A stretch of DNA of 64,000 bases, taken from the NCBI RefSeq assembly GCF_039729015.1, contig NZ_CP155792.1, positions 2,504,001 to 2,568,000 of the forward strand, given 5' to 3'. Position 1 is the first letter of the stretch. Each line of letters begins with the position of its first letter. The position numbers were made by a program, and so were the translations under genes. The DNA comes from Blastococcus sp. HT6-30 (lineage in GTDB: Bacteria; Actinomycetota; Actinomycetes; Mycobacteriales; Geodermatophilaceae). Of the stretch, positions 51,113 through 60,333 are shown in pieces. The notes under the pieces are model-generated. The model saw nothing but the letters and a program-made list of their open reading frames with translations, ran no database searches and had not been told where the DNA came from.

Positions 51113-51454
51113 ATGAGCGAGCCCGGCCTGGCGTGCTGCACGCCGCTGTCCGGAACGGCCATGTCCGCCGAGCAGGCCGAGCAGGTGGCCCCCCTGCTCA
51201 AGGCGCTGGCCGACCCCGTCCGCCTGCGGCTGGTCAGCCTCATCGCCTCCAGCGCGAGCGGCGAGGCCTGCGTCTGCGATCTCAACGACGCCTTCGAGCT
51301 CACCCAGGCGACCATCAGCCACCACCTCAAGGTGCTGCACTCCGCCGGGCTGCTGGACCGGGAGAAGCGGGGGGTCTGGGTGTACTACGCGGTCCGGCCG
51401 ACCGCGTTCAGCGCCGTCGCCAGCCTGTTCGAGACCGGGCGGGTGCCCGCATGA
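51113..51454 (+). CDS. arsR: ArsR-family arsenite-responsive repressor
   Basis: 113 residues from ATG 51113, chosen because GAGGGAGAA lies just upstream; ATG 51080 overlaps the predicted -10. A winged helix follows an N-terminal tail with a Cys pair: PLLKALADPVRLRLVSLIA, the metal-binding EACVCDLNDAFELTQATISH and HLKVLHSAGLLDREKRG. Arsenite should bind the Cys residues of CVCD and release DNA. It overlaps acr3 by ATGA, so the operon is tightly coupled. Confidence 0.92.
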   Translation: MSEPGLACCTPLSGTAMSAEQAEQVAPLLKALADPVRLRLVSLIASSASGEACVCDLNDAFELTQATISHHLKVLHSAGLLDREKRGVWVYYAVRPTAFSAVASLFETGRVPA

Positions 51455-52575
51455 GCGACGCCGTCCGCGAGACCGCGCGCACCGACGTCCCCGCCGACGC
51501 CCCGGTCCTGCAGAAACTGTCGCCCCTGGACCGGTTCCTCCCGGTCTGGATCATCGCCGCGATGGCGCTGGGGCTGGCCCTGGGCCGCTGGGTACCGGGG
51601 CTGGACGACGCCCTGTCGGCCGTGGAGGTGGGCGACGTCAGCCTGCCGATCGCGATCGGGCTGCTGCTGATGATGTACCCGGTGCTGGCCAAGGTCCGGT
51701 ACTCCGAACTGGACCGGGTGACCGGCGATCGGAGGCTGCTGGGCGCGAGCCTGGCGCTCAACTGGCTGATCGGCCCGGCGCTGATGTTCGCCCTGGCCTG
51801 GCTGCTGCTGCCCGACCTGCCCGAGTACCGCACCGGCCTGATCATCGTCGGCCTGGCCCGCTGCATCGCCATGGTGCTCATCTGGAACGACCTGTCCTGC
51901 GGCGACCGCGAGGCCGGCGCGGTGCTGGTCGCGATCAACTCGGTGTTCCAGATCCTCGCGTTCGCCGTCCTGGGCTGGTTCTACCTGCAGGTGCTGCCCG
52001 GCTGGCTCGGGCTGACCACCACCTCCGCGGAGTTCAGCTTCTGGGCGATCGTCGTCTCGGTGCTGGTGTTCCTCGGCATCCCGCTGCTCGCCGGCTTCCT
52101 CACCCGCACGCTGGGCGAGCGACGCCGTGGCCGCGCCTGGTACGAGGCGCGGTTCCTGCCGCGGATCGGCCCGGTCGCCCTCTACGGGCTGCTGTTCACG
52201 ATCGTCATGCTCTTCGCGCTTCAGGGTGATGCGATCACCTCCCAGCCCTGGGACGTCGCCCGGATCGCGCTGCCGCTGCTGGCCTACTTCGTGGTGATGT
52301 TCGGCGGCTCGTTCCTGCTCGGCATGCGGCTGCGGCTGGGCTACGCCAAGACCGCCACGCTCGCCTTCACCGCGGCCGGCAACAACTTCGAGCTCGCCAT
52401 CGCCGTCGCCATCGGCACCTTCGGCGTCACCAGCGGCCAGGCGCTCGCCGGTGTCGTCGGCCCGCTGATCGAGGTGCCGGTCCTGGTGGCACTGGTCTAC
52501 GTGTCCCTCTGGGCTGCACGCCGCTGGTTCCCCGGCGACCCCACCGTCCCGACCACGATCCGGAGCACCCGATGA
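51451..52575 (+). CDS. acr3: Acr3 arsenite efflux permease
   Basis: 374 residues from ATG 51451. About ten hydrophobic helices of the bile/arsenite/riboflavin transporter superfamily: MMYPVLAKVRYSELDRV, LNWLIGPALMFALAWLLLPD, VGLARCIAMVLIWNDLSCGD with the conserved Cys138, and FTAAGNNFELAIAVAIGTFG with the conserved Glu. It exports arsenite using the proton motive force. Both its ends overlap neighbours by ATGA, so stoichiometric expression with arsR and arsC is expected. Confidence 0.95.
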   Translation: MSDAVRETARTDVPADAPVLQKLSPLDRFLPVWIIAAMALGLALGRWVPGLDDALSAVEVGDVSLPIAIGLLLMMYPVLAKVRYSELDRVTGDRRLLGASLALNWLIGPALMFALAWLLLPDLPEYRTGLIIVGLARCIAMVLIWNDLSCGDREAGAVLVAINSVFQILAFAVLGWFYLQVLPGWLGLTTTSAEFSFWAIVVSVLVFLGIPLLAGFLTRTLGERRRGRAWYEARFLPRIGPVALYGLLFTIVMLFALQGDAITSQPWDVARIALPLLAYFVVMFGGSFLLGMRLRLGYAKTATLAFTAAGNNFELAIAVAIGTFGVTSGQALAGVVGPLIEVPVLVALVYVSLWAARRWFPGDPTVPTTIRSTR

Positions 52576-52979
52576 CCCCCAGCGTCCTGTTCGTCTGCGT
52601 GCACAACGCCGGCCGCTCCCAGATGGCCGCCGGCTGGCTGCGGCACCTGGCCGGTGACCGCGTCGAGGTGCGCTCCGCCGGGTCGCTGCCCGGCGACCAG
52701 GTCAACCCCGCCGCGGTCGAGGCCATGGCCGAGGTCGGCATCGACATCTCCGACCAGCGGCCGAAGGTGCTCACCACCGACGCCGTCGAGGCCTCCGACG
52801 TGGTCATCACCATGGGGTGCGGCGACGCCTGCCCGATCTTCCCCGGCAAGCGCTACCTCGACTGGCATCTGGAGGACCCGGCCGGCAAGGGCGTGGACTC
52901 CGTGCGCCCGATCCGCGACGACATCGAGGGCCGGATCCGCGGCCTGCTCGCCGAGCTCGGGGTCAGCTCTCCCGCCTGA
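52572..52979 (+). CDS. arsC: Arsenate reductase, low-molecular-weight phosphatase type
   Basis: 135 residues from ATG 52572. The P-loop CVHNAGRS has Cys9 and Arg15 in CX5R spacing; VITMGCGDACPIFPG has Cys83 and Cys87; YLDWHLEDPAG carries the general-acid Asp. It reduces arsenate to arsenite for Acr3. The Cys pair suggests a thioredoxin-type relay, though mycothiol-linked enzymes also occur in actinobacteria. The last 17 nt overlap the convergent DUF4334 gene. Confidence 0.92.
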   Translation: MTPSVLFVCVHNAGRSQMAAGWLRHLAGDRVEVRSAGSLPGDQVNPAAVEAMAEVGIDISDQRPKVLTTDAVEASDVVITMGCGDACPIFPGKRYLDWHLEDPAGKGVDSVRPIRDDIEGRIRGLLAELGVSSPA

Positions 52980-53514
52980 GCGAGAAGAAGAACGGGTCGG
53001 GCAGGCCGCGCAGATCCATCAGGCCGAGCACCGTGCGGCTGTCCACCCGCCGGAAGACGTCGATGATCGGCAGCGCGTCGTAGACCATCGCGGCGGTGAC
53101 CACCCCACGGTGCTCGACCGCCCGCAGCCGCGCCCTCGGCCGCGACGTGGTCAGCAGGGGGCGGACGGCGCGGAAGGCGACCTGCGCCGCCCGGGAGTGC
53201 GCGAGGCCGGGTCGGTCGCGCAGCACGGCGACCGGCACCAGTGCCGGGTCGACCGCGCGCGGGCCGGAGCGGGTGGTGAACAGCAGCGGGTGCACCGTCT
53301 CGGCGTCCACGAACTCCTTGCCGTACCAGCCGTAGCTCTCCAGCAGGCCGTCGAGCGGTGAGCCGGTGGGCAGGCCGCTCCCCCGCCACCGCCCGAGCAT
53401 CTCCTCGGCGGGGACGGGGGGCAGGACGTCGAACCAGGCCAGCGCCTCGTCCCGGGGGACCCCGCCCGCGGCGCGCTCCAGCCACTGGTCGCTGCTCACG
53501 AACTCCAGGGTCAC
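52963..53514 (-). CDS. DUF4334 / GXWXG-domain protein
   Basis: 183 residues from GTG 53514, overlapping the DUF4177 stop as GTGA. The GXWXG motif is GRWRGSGLPTGSPLDG, followed by YGWYGKEFVDAETVHPLLF. The C-terminal part (VEHRGVVTAAMVYDALPIID, then FRRVDSRTVLGLMD) is the DUF4334 domain, ending PFFFSLRRES. Lipocalin-like binding has been suggested for such domains, but the role is unknown. Its 3' end overlaps arsC, so converging transcription may matter. Confidence 0.82.
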   Translation of the reverse strand: MTLEFVSSDQWLERAAGGVPRDEALAWFDVLPPVPAEEMLGRWRGSGLPTGSPLDGLLESYGWYGKEFVDAETVHPLLFTTRSGPRAVDPALVPVAVLRDRPGLAHSRAAQVAFRAVRPLLTTSRPRARLRAVEHRGVVTAAMVYDALPIIDVFRRVDSRTVLGLMDLRGLPDPFFFSLRRES

Positions 53515-53723
53515 GCGACCGGGCGCTCGAAGGTCACCAGGATCCCGTCCACACCACCCGGGCCGATGCGCCCCTTCACCTCGACCGCGGTGATGGCCTT
53601 GAGCTGCCACCCCTGCCGGGCGTGCTCGTTGAGCACCTTCTCCAGCTTCCCGCCGGACATCTTGCCCCCGACCAGCCCCTCGCGGATCTCCTCGACCTTG
53701 TACTCGTAGCGCGCCGCAGCCAT
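53511..53723 (-). CDS. DUF4177 small protein
   Basis: 70 residues from ATG 53723, with GGGAGGAC upstream. YEYKVEEIREGLVGG, LEKVLNEHARQGWQLKAIT and GGVDGILVTFERP match the DUF4177 fold, a short beta-alpha unit. The conserved GWQL segment is clear. Unknown function. It is translated just before the DUF4334 gene in one transcript. Confidence 0.82.
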   Translation of the reverse strand: MAAARYEYKVEEIREGLVGGKMSGGKLEKVLNEHARQGWQLKAITAVEVKGRIGPGGVDGILVTFERPVA

Positions 53724-53801
53724 GTGCCGTCCGTCCTCCCCGGAAGTGGTCAGGCGCCCAGCCTGCCCGCTTCCCCCACCGGCCGTCGACCGGGACGGCG
53801 A

Positions 53802-55708
53802 TCAGCTCTCCACGGCGGTCAGGGTGCGTTCCAGCTCGGGTGTGCTCCGCGGGACGTGCTGCGTGTTCCCGCCGCCGGTCCGCCGACCGGCGGCGACGAA
53901 GGGGCTGCGCATCGCCGCCGCGACGGCCTCGGGGTGGGCGCGGGCAGCGAGGATCCTCGCCCCGGTCACCGTCGGCTCGGGGGCGGTGAGCGGGGTGACC
54001 AGGGTGGCCGTCCAGCGGGCCGCACCGGCCCGGAAGGCGGTCGCCGACAGCGCGGCCAGCTCGGCCCACTGCCGCCCCACGAACTGCAGCGGTGCACGTC
54101 GTCGGCCCGGGAGCGCACGGTGGCGCGGAAGACGACGTGCCCGGCGCGGTCGGGCACCCGGACGGCCAGCTCCACCTCGTCGCCGACCGACGCGCCGGTC
54201 CCGTGGACGCGCACCTGCGCGCCACCCAGGGATACGTCGACCAGCCGGGCCGGCGCGCCGTCCACCACGGCGGGCAGTGCCGCGGGGAACCGGTGACCGT
54301 CGCGGCGTTCAGCCGCGAAGCGGGGGTCGCGGATCCGGCGGATCCCGGCCACGACGAACCCGAGGGTGGTCGCCACCCAGAACACCGGCACGAGGGTGGC
54401 GCCGCCCAGCCGGTGGGCGGTCGGCGTCCACCCGGCGACGCTCGCGAGCGTGTACAGCAGGCTGCCGGCCAGCACGCCGGCCAGCACCCAGAGCAGCGCG
54501 GGCACCCGGGCGCGGGTCCGGTCCTCGCCGGTCCGCCCCTTGGCGGTCACCGTGAACCGTCCGGCGCCCCGCAGCACCAGCGACAGGGTCGCGGCCAGGT
54601 TGGAGGGCAGGCGGACCACCTCGAACAGCGGCGCGAACCGCGCCGGGGCGAACCCGCGGGCCAGCAGCGCGAGCGCCACCTGCTGGAGCAGGAACGGCAC
54701 ACCCGCCATGACCGCGAACTGCAGCGGCGGCCCCTCGACCGGGAACAGCCCGGTGACCAGGGCCGTCACCGGGACCAGGGCCAGCCCCAGGGTGCGCCAC
54801 GAGTCGAACCACGCCAGCAGCGAGTACAGGTAGGCCAGCCGCTGACGCAGGGTCAGCCCCGTGGCGGTGAGCGGGTTGTCGTGCCGCAGTACCTGCATCG
54901 CACCCCGGCCCACCGGCGACGCTGGGCGTAGAACGCGTCCGGACTGCCGGCCGCGAGACCGCGGGCGAGCACCTCGTTGTGGTAGGTGCTGCGCCAGCCG
55001 GCGCGGTGCAGCTTCATCGTGGTGTGCAGGTCCTCGGTGAGCGACTCCGTCGCCACCCCGCCGACCTCCCGCAGCGCACCGACGCGCAGGACCGCGTTGG
55101 TACCGCACCAGAAGGCGGCGCCGGCGTGGTGCTTGCCGGCCTGGATCACCCGGTAGAACAGCGACTCCTCGTGCAGGTCCACGCCCGGGCGCAGGTGCTC
55201 GAAGGAACTGGTGTTGTAGAAGTGCTGCGGCGTCTGCACCAGCGCCAGCCGCTCGTCGGCGAAGTAGGGCACCGTGCGGCTGAGGAAATCCGGATCCGGC
55301 ACGTGGTCGGCGTCGAGGACGGCCACCAGATCGGTGCGCACCAGGGCCAGCGCGTGGTTGAGGTTGCCGGCCTTGGCGTGGTCGTGCTCGGGCCGGCTGA
55401 CGTAGCGACGGCTGCCGGGCCGGGCCGGGGCGGGGGCACGGTCGCCGGCGCGACGTTCCAGGTCGTCATCACGAACAGCACCAGGGCGACGCCGCCGTAG
55501 AGCTCCAGCGCCAGGAAGGGCACGCCGATCCACAGCGCCGGGCCCTCGGGCGCAGTCGCGACCAGCCGCCAGGTCAGTACCCGGCGGTGGCCAGGACGGC
55601 GGCGACGGCGACGGTCCGGACGACGGCCAGCCGCAGCGCGCTCTCCGGCGCGGGGACGGCGTCCCGCGTTCCTGTGGGGCGGCCGAGGCCGGCCCGCTCG
55701 ATGCTCAT
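53802..55708 (-). pseudogene. bcsA: Decayed cellulose synthase (BcsA-like) with PilZ domain
   Basis: Homology runs from ATG 55708 to the stop at 53802 but changes frame. Part 1: N-terminal helices, stopped by TGA near 55574 and resumed one frame on (LTWRLVATAPEGPALWIG). Part 2: a jump near 55430 loses the first glycosyltransferase motifs; the text resumes at RYVSRPEHDHAKAGNLNHAL, then DADH, TEDLHTTMKLHRAGW and QRRRW. Part 3: shift near 54906, then GAMQVLRHDNPL, helices and a PilZ domain (DGHRFPAALPAVVDG, VDVSLGGAQVRVHG). Part 4: shift near 54090, then GRQWAELAALSATAF. The three shifts each look like loss of one base, two of them at a C of a C run. The internal gap makes simple sequencing error an incomplete explanation. 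Confidence 0.8.
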
Positions 55709-55784
55709 CCCGGATGCATCGACATCGCGGGCCGCCCCACACACCCCCCGGAGGGGTGAGACGCGATTCCCGGCCCCGCCCTGG

Positions 55785-56819
55785 TCAGGCGCCGGTGCGC
55801 GGGCCTTCCCACAGGTCGATGTCGCTGTCGACGGCGTGCTGGTCGATGGCGGCCAGCTCGTCGTCGGCGAACTCCAGCGTGGCCAGCGCCCCCACGTTCT
55901 GCTCCAGCTGACCGACGCTGCTGGCCCCCACCAGCACCGTGGTCACCCGCTCGTCCCGCAGCGCCCAGGCGAGCGCCATCTGGGCGAGGCTCTGACCGCG
56001 GCCCCGCGCGATCTCGTCCAGCGCGCGGACGTGGCCGAGCGCGTCCTCGGTCAGGAGGTCCGGGGACAGCGACTTGCCCTGGCTGGCCCGCGAGCCCTCC
56101 GGGACGCCGCCGAGGTACTTGTCGGTGAGCATCCCCTGCGCCAGCGGGGAGAACGCGATGCAGCCCGCGCCCACGTCGGCGAGGGTGTCCAGCAGCCCGT
56201 CGCGCTCGATCCAGCGGTTGAGCATGGAGTACGAGGGCTGGTGGATCAGCAGCGGCGTCCCCAGGTCGGCCAGGATCGCGGCCGCCCTCGCGGTGTCCTC
56301 GGGCGAGTAGGACGAGATGCCGGCGTACAGCGCCTTGCCCGAGCGGACCGCGGTGTCCAGCGCCCCCATCGTCTCCTCGAGCGGCGTGGCGGGGTCGGGC
56401 CGGTGGGAGTAGAAGATGTCGACGTACTCCAGGCCCATCCGGGTGAGCGACTGGTCCAGGCTCGACAGCAGGTACTTGCGCGAGCCACCGCCCTGGCCGT
56501 ACGGGCCGGGCCACATGTCGTAGCCGGCCTTCGTGCTGATGACGAGCTCGTCGCGGTAGGGCCGGAGGTCGTCGGCCAGGTGCCGGCCGAAGTTGGTCTC
56601 CGCGCTGCCGTAGGGCGGCCCGTAGTTGTTCGCCAGGTCGATGTGCGTGATGCCGAGGTCGAAGGCCCGGCGGAGGATGTCCCGCTGCCGGTCGAGGGGG
56701 ACGTCGTCCCCGAAGTTGTGCCAGAGGCCCAGGCTGATCACCGGCAGGTCCAGGCCGCTGCGCCCGGTGCGGCGGTAGGTCATGGAGTCGTAGCGGTCGT
56801 CGGCTGCGGAGTAGGGCAT
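55785..56819 (-). CDS. Aldo/keto reductase, glyceraldehyde-3-phosphate reductase-like
   Basis: 344 residues from ATG 56819, with AAAGGA upstream. MTYRRTGRSGLDLPVISLGL, DIDLANNYGPPYGSAE-type active-site Asp and Tyr, STKAGYDMWPGPYG with the Lys, and YSHRPDP with the His form the catalytic tetrad. The layout (GGGSRKYLLSSLDQSL, GVPEGSRASQGKSLS) is that of YghZ/Gpr, which reduces L-glyceraldehyde 3-phosphate and other aldehydes with NADPH. Monocistronic. The substrate is inferred from the family only. Confidence 0.85.
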   Translation of the reverse strand: MPYSAADDRYDSMTYRRTGRSGLDLPVISLGLWHNFGDDVPLDRQRDILRRAFDLGITHIDLANNYGPPYGSAETNFGRHLADDLRPYRDELVISTKAGYDMWPGPYGQGGGSRKYLLSSLDQSLTRMGLEYVDIFYSHRPDPATPLEETMGALDTAVRSGKALYAGISSYSPEDTARAAAILADLGTPLLIHQPSYSMLNRWIERDGLLDTLADVGAGCIAFSPLAQGMLTDKYLGGVPEGSRASQGKSLSPDLLTEDALGHVRALDEIARGRGQSLAQMALAWALRDERVTTVLVGASSVGQLEQNVGALATLEFADDELAAIDQHAVDSDIDLWEGPRTGA

Positions 56820-56954
56820 TGCCGCATCCTTTCCGACGACCGCGCCGTCCGCGACGGCCGGACCGGCGTTCCCGGGCCGAGCACCGCTCACGACCCGGCC
56901 GCGCCACCGGGTTCTAGGGTGGGAGCGCCCGCCCCGTCTCCCCCGGAGTTCGCC

Positions 56955-57113
56955 GTGCTGCTGCGCCTGATCGGACTCCTCCTGGTCGTGTGGCTCGTGC
57001 TCTCGATCATCGGCGCGGTGATCGAGGGGCTGTTCGAGCTGCTCCTCGTCGGCGTGGCCCTGTTCCTGGCCACCGCCGCCTACGGCTGGCTGAAGAAGGA
57101 CGACCGGGGCTGA
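56955..57113 (+). CDS. Very small membrane protein
   Basis: 52 residues from GTG 56955, with GGAG six bases upstream. Two hydrophobic helices (LIGLLLVVWLVLSIIGAVIE and ELLLVGVALFLATAAYGWL) and the tail KKDDRG. TAGGGT at 56915-56920 may be the -10. Proteins of this pattern are common in actinobacteria; function unknown. Divergent from the aldo/keto reductase gene. Confidence 0.65.
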   Translation: MLLRLIGLLLVVWLVLSIIGAVIEGLFELLLVGVALFLATAAYGWLKKDDRG

Positions 57114-57143
57114 CCCGCCTCGGGGCGCCGCTGCCGTTCCCGG

Positions 57144-57317
57144 TCACTCGCCGTCGGCGTCGCCGCCCGCTCCGTCGGCGAACGGCTGCCGGTCGGTGCT
57201 CCACCCGGTGCCCGGCGGCGGGCCGGGCGCCGGGTGCTCGGCGACCTGGTCGGCGCGCTCGACCCGGACGCCGGCCTCCAACTCGTCGAGGTCCACGGCG
57301 AAGCGGTTCTCGGTCAT
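57144..57317 (-). CDS. Small acidic hypothetical protein
   Basis: 57 residues from ATG 57317. MTENRFAVDLDELEAGVRVE is protein-like, followed by a Pro/Gly/Asp-rich disordered end. GGGGGAGC lies 11-12 nt upstream, rather far. No family is recognised. It converges on the small membrane protein gene and is divergent from the truncated lipoprotein. Confidence 0.5.
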   Translation of the reverse strand: MTENRFAVDLDELEAGVRVERADQVAEHPAPGPPPGTGWSTDRQPFADGAGGDADGE

Positions 57318-57468
57318 GGGTCGAGCCTGCTCCCCCGGCGCCGCGCCGTCCAGCCCCGGCGCCGCGTCCGGTCGCCCGCCGGCTCGCCCGTGGCGGACCC
57401 TGGCCCGAACTGGGCAGCCCACCGGGCTGTGGACTGCCCGCGGGCGCTCCCCGGCCGATGGAGAACGG

Positions 57469-57905
57469 GTGCGACGACTGCTGGCCCTGACCGTCACCGC
57501 CCTGCTCGGGGCCTCTGCCTGCGGCACCGCCGGGGGGAGCACCGGCAGCGCGGCCGACCCGGCGTGCGCGACGGCCGAGCTCGGCCGGCCGGGCGCCGGC
57601 GACGGGATCTACCTGGGGGTGAACCCCGACTGGGGCGCGCAGTCGCTGGCTGAGTACGCCGCGGCGCTGGGCTCGCGGCCCGCGGTCACCGTCTCGTTCA
57701 CCGGCTTCCCCCTATCCCCCACCGACGCGCGCCACCTGGATGCCGCGGTCGAGCAGGTGCGGGCCGACGGCGGCCTGCTGCTGCTCACCCTGGAGCCGCA
57801 CGAGGGCCTGGCCGCCGTCACCGACGACGTGGCCGCGGACCTGGCCGAGCGGCTGGCCGGCTACAACGGCCGCGGAGTGCCCGTCGTCGTCCGGTTCTCG
57901 GCGCC
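57469..57905 (+). pseudogene. Truncated lipoprotein with glycosidase-like N-terminal domain
   Basis: GTG 57469 follows GGAGAA. Lipobox ASAC (Cys18), then YLGVNPDWGAQSLAEYAAAL, VTVSFTGFPLS and GGLLLLTLEPHEGL, and last GRGVPVVVRFS. The pattern is that of a TIM-barrel glycosidase such as GH26-type lipoproteins, in which the next residues should be the His/Glu active site. Instead the text breaks near 57905 into Pro/Arg/Ser-rich low complexity to a stop at 58089. So only the first third remains and activity is not expected. Confidence 0.6.
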
Positions 57906-58151
57906 GCCGACGTGCCGCGCTGCGGAGCCTGACCCGACGTCGGGGGCCTCTGGCTCGGGTAGCCGGAGCGGATCAGGACGACGTCTCTGCGCGGACGGCC
58001 ACGGCCCTGGTGCTCGGCCACGGCCGTCAGCTCGTCGGCGCCCACGGGCTCGTGCGCCCGGAGCCCCTCGATCCTGCGGCGCCGCGTAGGCCGCCGGGCG
58101 TGCGTTCTATGCTCAGCGGGTCGACGGGGGTGGTGTGGTCGGCCTCGTGGG
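57906..58151. other. Breakpoint region without gene
   Basis: After the lipoprotein break the sequence shows no family features in any frame. A minus-strand stretch reading DELTAVAEHQGRGRPRRDVV (about 57970-58040) looks protein-like but has no start or domain. It may be the stub of another gene joined to the lipoprotein by a deletion. Confidence 0.3.
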
Positions 58152-59339
58152 TCATGTCGTCGGAGTCCCCTCCGATCGGTCGCGCAGCCATCCGGCTGCG
58201 ATCCGTTCGGCGGTCGTCTCGAGCAGGTCGGTCGCGTGCCGCATGCTCCGCTCGAGATCGGGTTCGAGCTGGGCCAAGGTGTGGACGTCGTCGATCCCGA
58301 GGTGGCGCAACCGGTCGAGCGCGACGGTGCTGCGACCGGCCACGGCGACGACGCGGGCCCCGGCCCGTCCTGCAGCGGCGGCCACGCCGATCGGGCCCTT
58401 GCCGTGCAGGCTCTGCTCGTCCAGCGAGCCCTCGCCCACGATCACCAGATCGGCGCCGGCGAGAGTGCCGGAGAAACCGCTCAGGTCCAGTAGCGTGTCG
58501 ATACCCGAACGCACCTCGGCCCCCAGGAGTGACGCGGCACCGAAGCCAAGACCGCCGGCAGCGCCCGCCCCCGGGAGGTCGCGCAGGTCGCGTCCGGTCG
58601 CGGCGGCCACCGCGTCCGCCCAGTGCCCCAGTGCCCGGTCGAGCAGCGCGACGGTCTCCGCGGTCGCGCCCTTCTGCGGGCCGTACACGGCCGCCGCCCC
58701 GGACGGTCCGGTCAGCGGGTTGTCGACGTCACAGGCCACCGTGACGGTCGCGCCGGCCAGGCGCGGGTCCAGGCCGTCGAGGTCGAGCCGAACGACGTCC
58801 GGCAGGTCGGCCCCGCCCCGGGGCCACAGCTGTCCGGACGCCGTCCACGTGCGAGCGCCCAGCGCGACCACCATGCCCGCCCCGCCGTCGGTCGTGGCGC
58901 TGCCTCCGACGGCGAGCACGATCCGGCGGGCTCCCCGGTCCAACGCGTCGCGGACGAGTTCCCCGACGCCGTAGGTGGAGGCCGTGCGCGCGGTGCGGTC
59001 GTCCGGCCCCCCCTCGGGCAGCCGGCCGAGGCCCGCGGCCGCGGCCATCTCCACCAGTGCGGTGTCTCCTCGCAGCGCATACGTCGCCGTGAGGGGCTTC
59101 CCCGTCGGGCCGCTCACCTCGCGCGACACGCGCCGGAACCCGTGCGCCAGGACCATCTCCACCGACCCCTCGCCGCCGTCGGCGATCGGGTGCTCCACCA
59201 CCCGGACACCGGGCAGCCGGCGCCGGAGTCCGCGGGCCAGCGCGGCAGCGGCGCCGACGGCGTCGACGGATCCCTTGAACTTGTCAGGAGCCACCACGAT
59301 CAGCGGGGAGATGGGGGGCCCGGAGCCGCTCGCCGACAT
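58152..59339 (-). CDS. glxK: Glycerate kinase
   Basis: 395 residues from ATG 59339, with GGGGAGGCG five bases upstream. PLIVVAPDKFKGSVDAVGAA and EHPIADGGEGSVEMVL are the family start; LAVGGSATTDGGAGMV, VACDVDNPLTGPSGAA, YGPQKGAT and PGAGAAGGLGFGA are the nucleotide and substrate loops; VIVGEGSLDEQSLHGKGP the C-terminal signature. It phosphorylates D-glycerate (usually to 2-phosphoglycerate in this type). Intact in a decayed neighbourhood; divergent from an aldehyde dehydrogenase remnant. Confidence 0.92.
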   Translation of the reverse strand: MSASGSGPPISPLIVVAPDKFKGSVDAVGAAAALARGLRRRLPGVRVVEHPIADGGEGSVEMVLAHGFRRVSREVSGPTGKPLTATYALRGDTALVEMAAAAGLGRLPEGGPDDRTARTASTYGVGELVRDALDRGARRIVLAVGGSATTDGGAGMVVALGARTWTASGQLWPRGGADLPDVVRLDLDGLDPRLAGATVTVACDVDNPLTGPSGAAAVYGPQKGATAETVALLDRALGHWADAVAAATGRDLRDLPGAGAAGGLGFGAASLLGAEVRSGIDTLLDLSGFSGTLAGADLVIVGEGSLDEQSLHGKGPIGVAAAAGRAGARVVAVAGRSTVALDRLRHLGIDDVHTLAQLEPDLERSMRHATDLLETTAERIAAGWLRDRSEGTPTT

Positions 59340-59394
59340 CTTCGCCTCCCCGTGCGGGCTCCCGATTGACGCGGGATCGATTCCGGAGCACTCC

Positions 59395-60052
59395 CCCAAC
59401 GTGACCGGATGTGCGCTGGTGATCGAGCTGGTGTTCCGCGATGCCGGCCTGCCCGGGGACGTCTTCCGCAGCATCGTGGTCGCGGAGGCCGACGTGCCGG
59501 AGGTGAGCCGGGCACTCATCGAGGACGACCGGCTCTGCGCGGTCAGCTTAACCGGTAGCGAACGGGCCGGCGCAGCGGTGGCCGCCACGGCCGGACGGGC
59601 GATCAAGAGAACCCTGCTGGGACTCGGAGGCTCGGACCCCTTCGTCGTCCTGGCCGACGCCGACCTCGACCTGGCCGTGGCCGGGGCCGTGCGGAGCCGC
59701 TTCATCAACACGGGGAGAGCTACCTCGCCGCGAAGCGCTGCCTGGTGCACCGGGACGTGGCCGACAAGTTCAGTCGGCCCTTCGCAGGAGCAGTGGCCGA
59801 CCTCCGGCTCGGCGACCCGCGCGACGCACTGGATCAGCAGGTCCGCGCGTCGGCGCCAGCGTCTGGAGCAGCGACCTGGAGCACGCCCTGGCTGTGGGCC
59901 GGCGGATCACCTCCGGCGCGCTGTTCGTGAACACCGTGGTCGCCTCCGACCCCCGGCTGCCCTTCGGCGGGACGAAGCGCAGCGGCTACGGCCGGGAACT
60001 CGGCGAAGCGGGTGCCACCGAGTTCACCAACGCACGGACCTACGTCGTCGGT
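59395..60052 (+). pseudogene. Aldehyde dehydrogenase remnant with lost catalytic Cys
   Basis: Similarity to succinate-semialdehyde-type dehydrogenases begins in mid-protein (NVTGCALVIELVFRDAGLPG), with SLTGSERAGAAVAATAGRAI and LGLGGSDPFVVLADADLDLA. A one-base shift near 59713 is needed to reach ESYLAAKRCLVHRDVADKF, where the catalytic Cys of the usual GQSC motif is Tyr (TAC). About 170 residues are missing at a second joint near 59850, after which a third frame reads SSDLEHALAVGRRITSGALF, FGGTKRSGYGRELG and NARTYVVG. The N-terminal 100 or more residues are absent. Dead by four independent signs. Confidence 0.85.
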
Positions 60053-60333
60053 GCAGGGGTGCCGGACGGGCCCGCGACCGAGCGACTTCCCGGTCCCCCC
60101 GGTGCGTCCGGCCAGGAGAGGCCGGCTGGGCGATCGAGTCAGCCCGGTCTCGCGCCAGCCCGACCCGCACTCCGGCCCAGGCGACAGCCGCATCGCCGCG
60201 CACCGCACCCGGTCGCCGAGCAGGCATACCGCCAGCCCCCGACGAGCAACGACGAGCGCGCCGCCGCCTGGCACCACGACCTCATGGTCGAGGGCACCCG
60301 GATCCGCGGTAGCGGCAGCTCCGACCGCCTACG
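60053..60333. other. 281-bp gap without supported gene
   Basis: Lies between the dehydrogenase remnant and the serA stop. It contains frames in several registers but no family features, ribosome site or hairpin I can defend. Confidence 0.35.
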
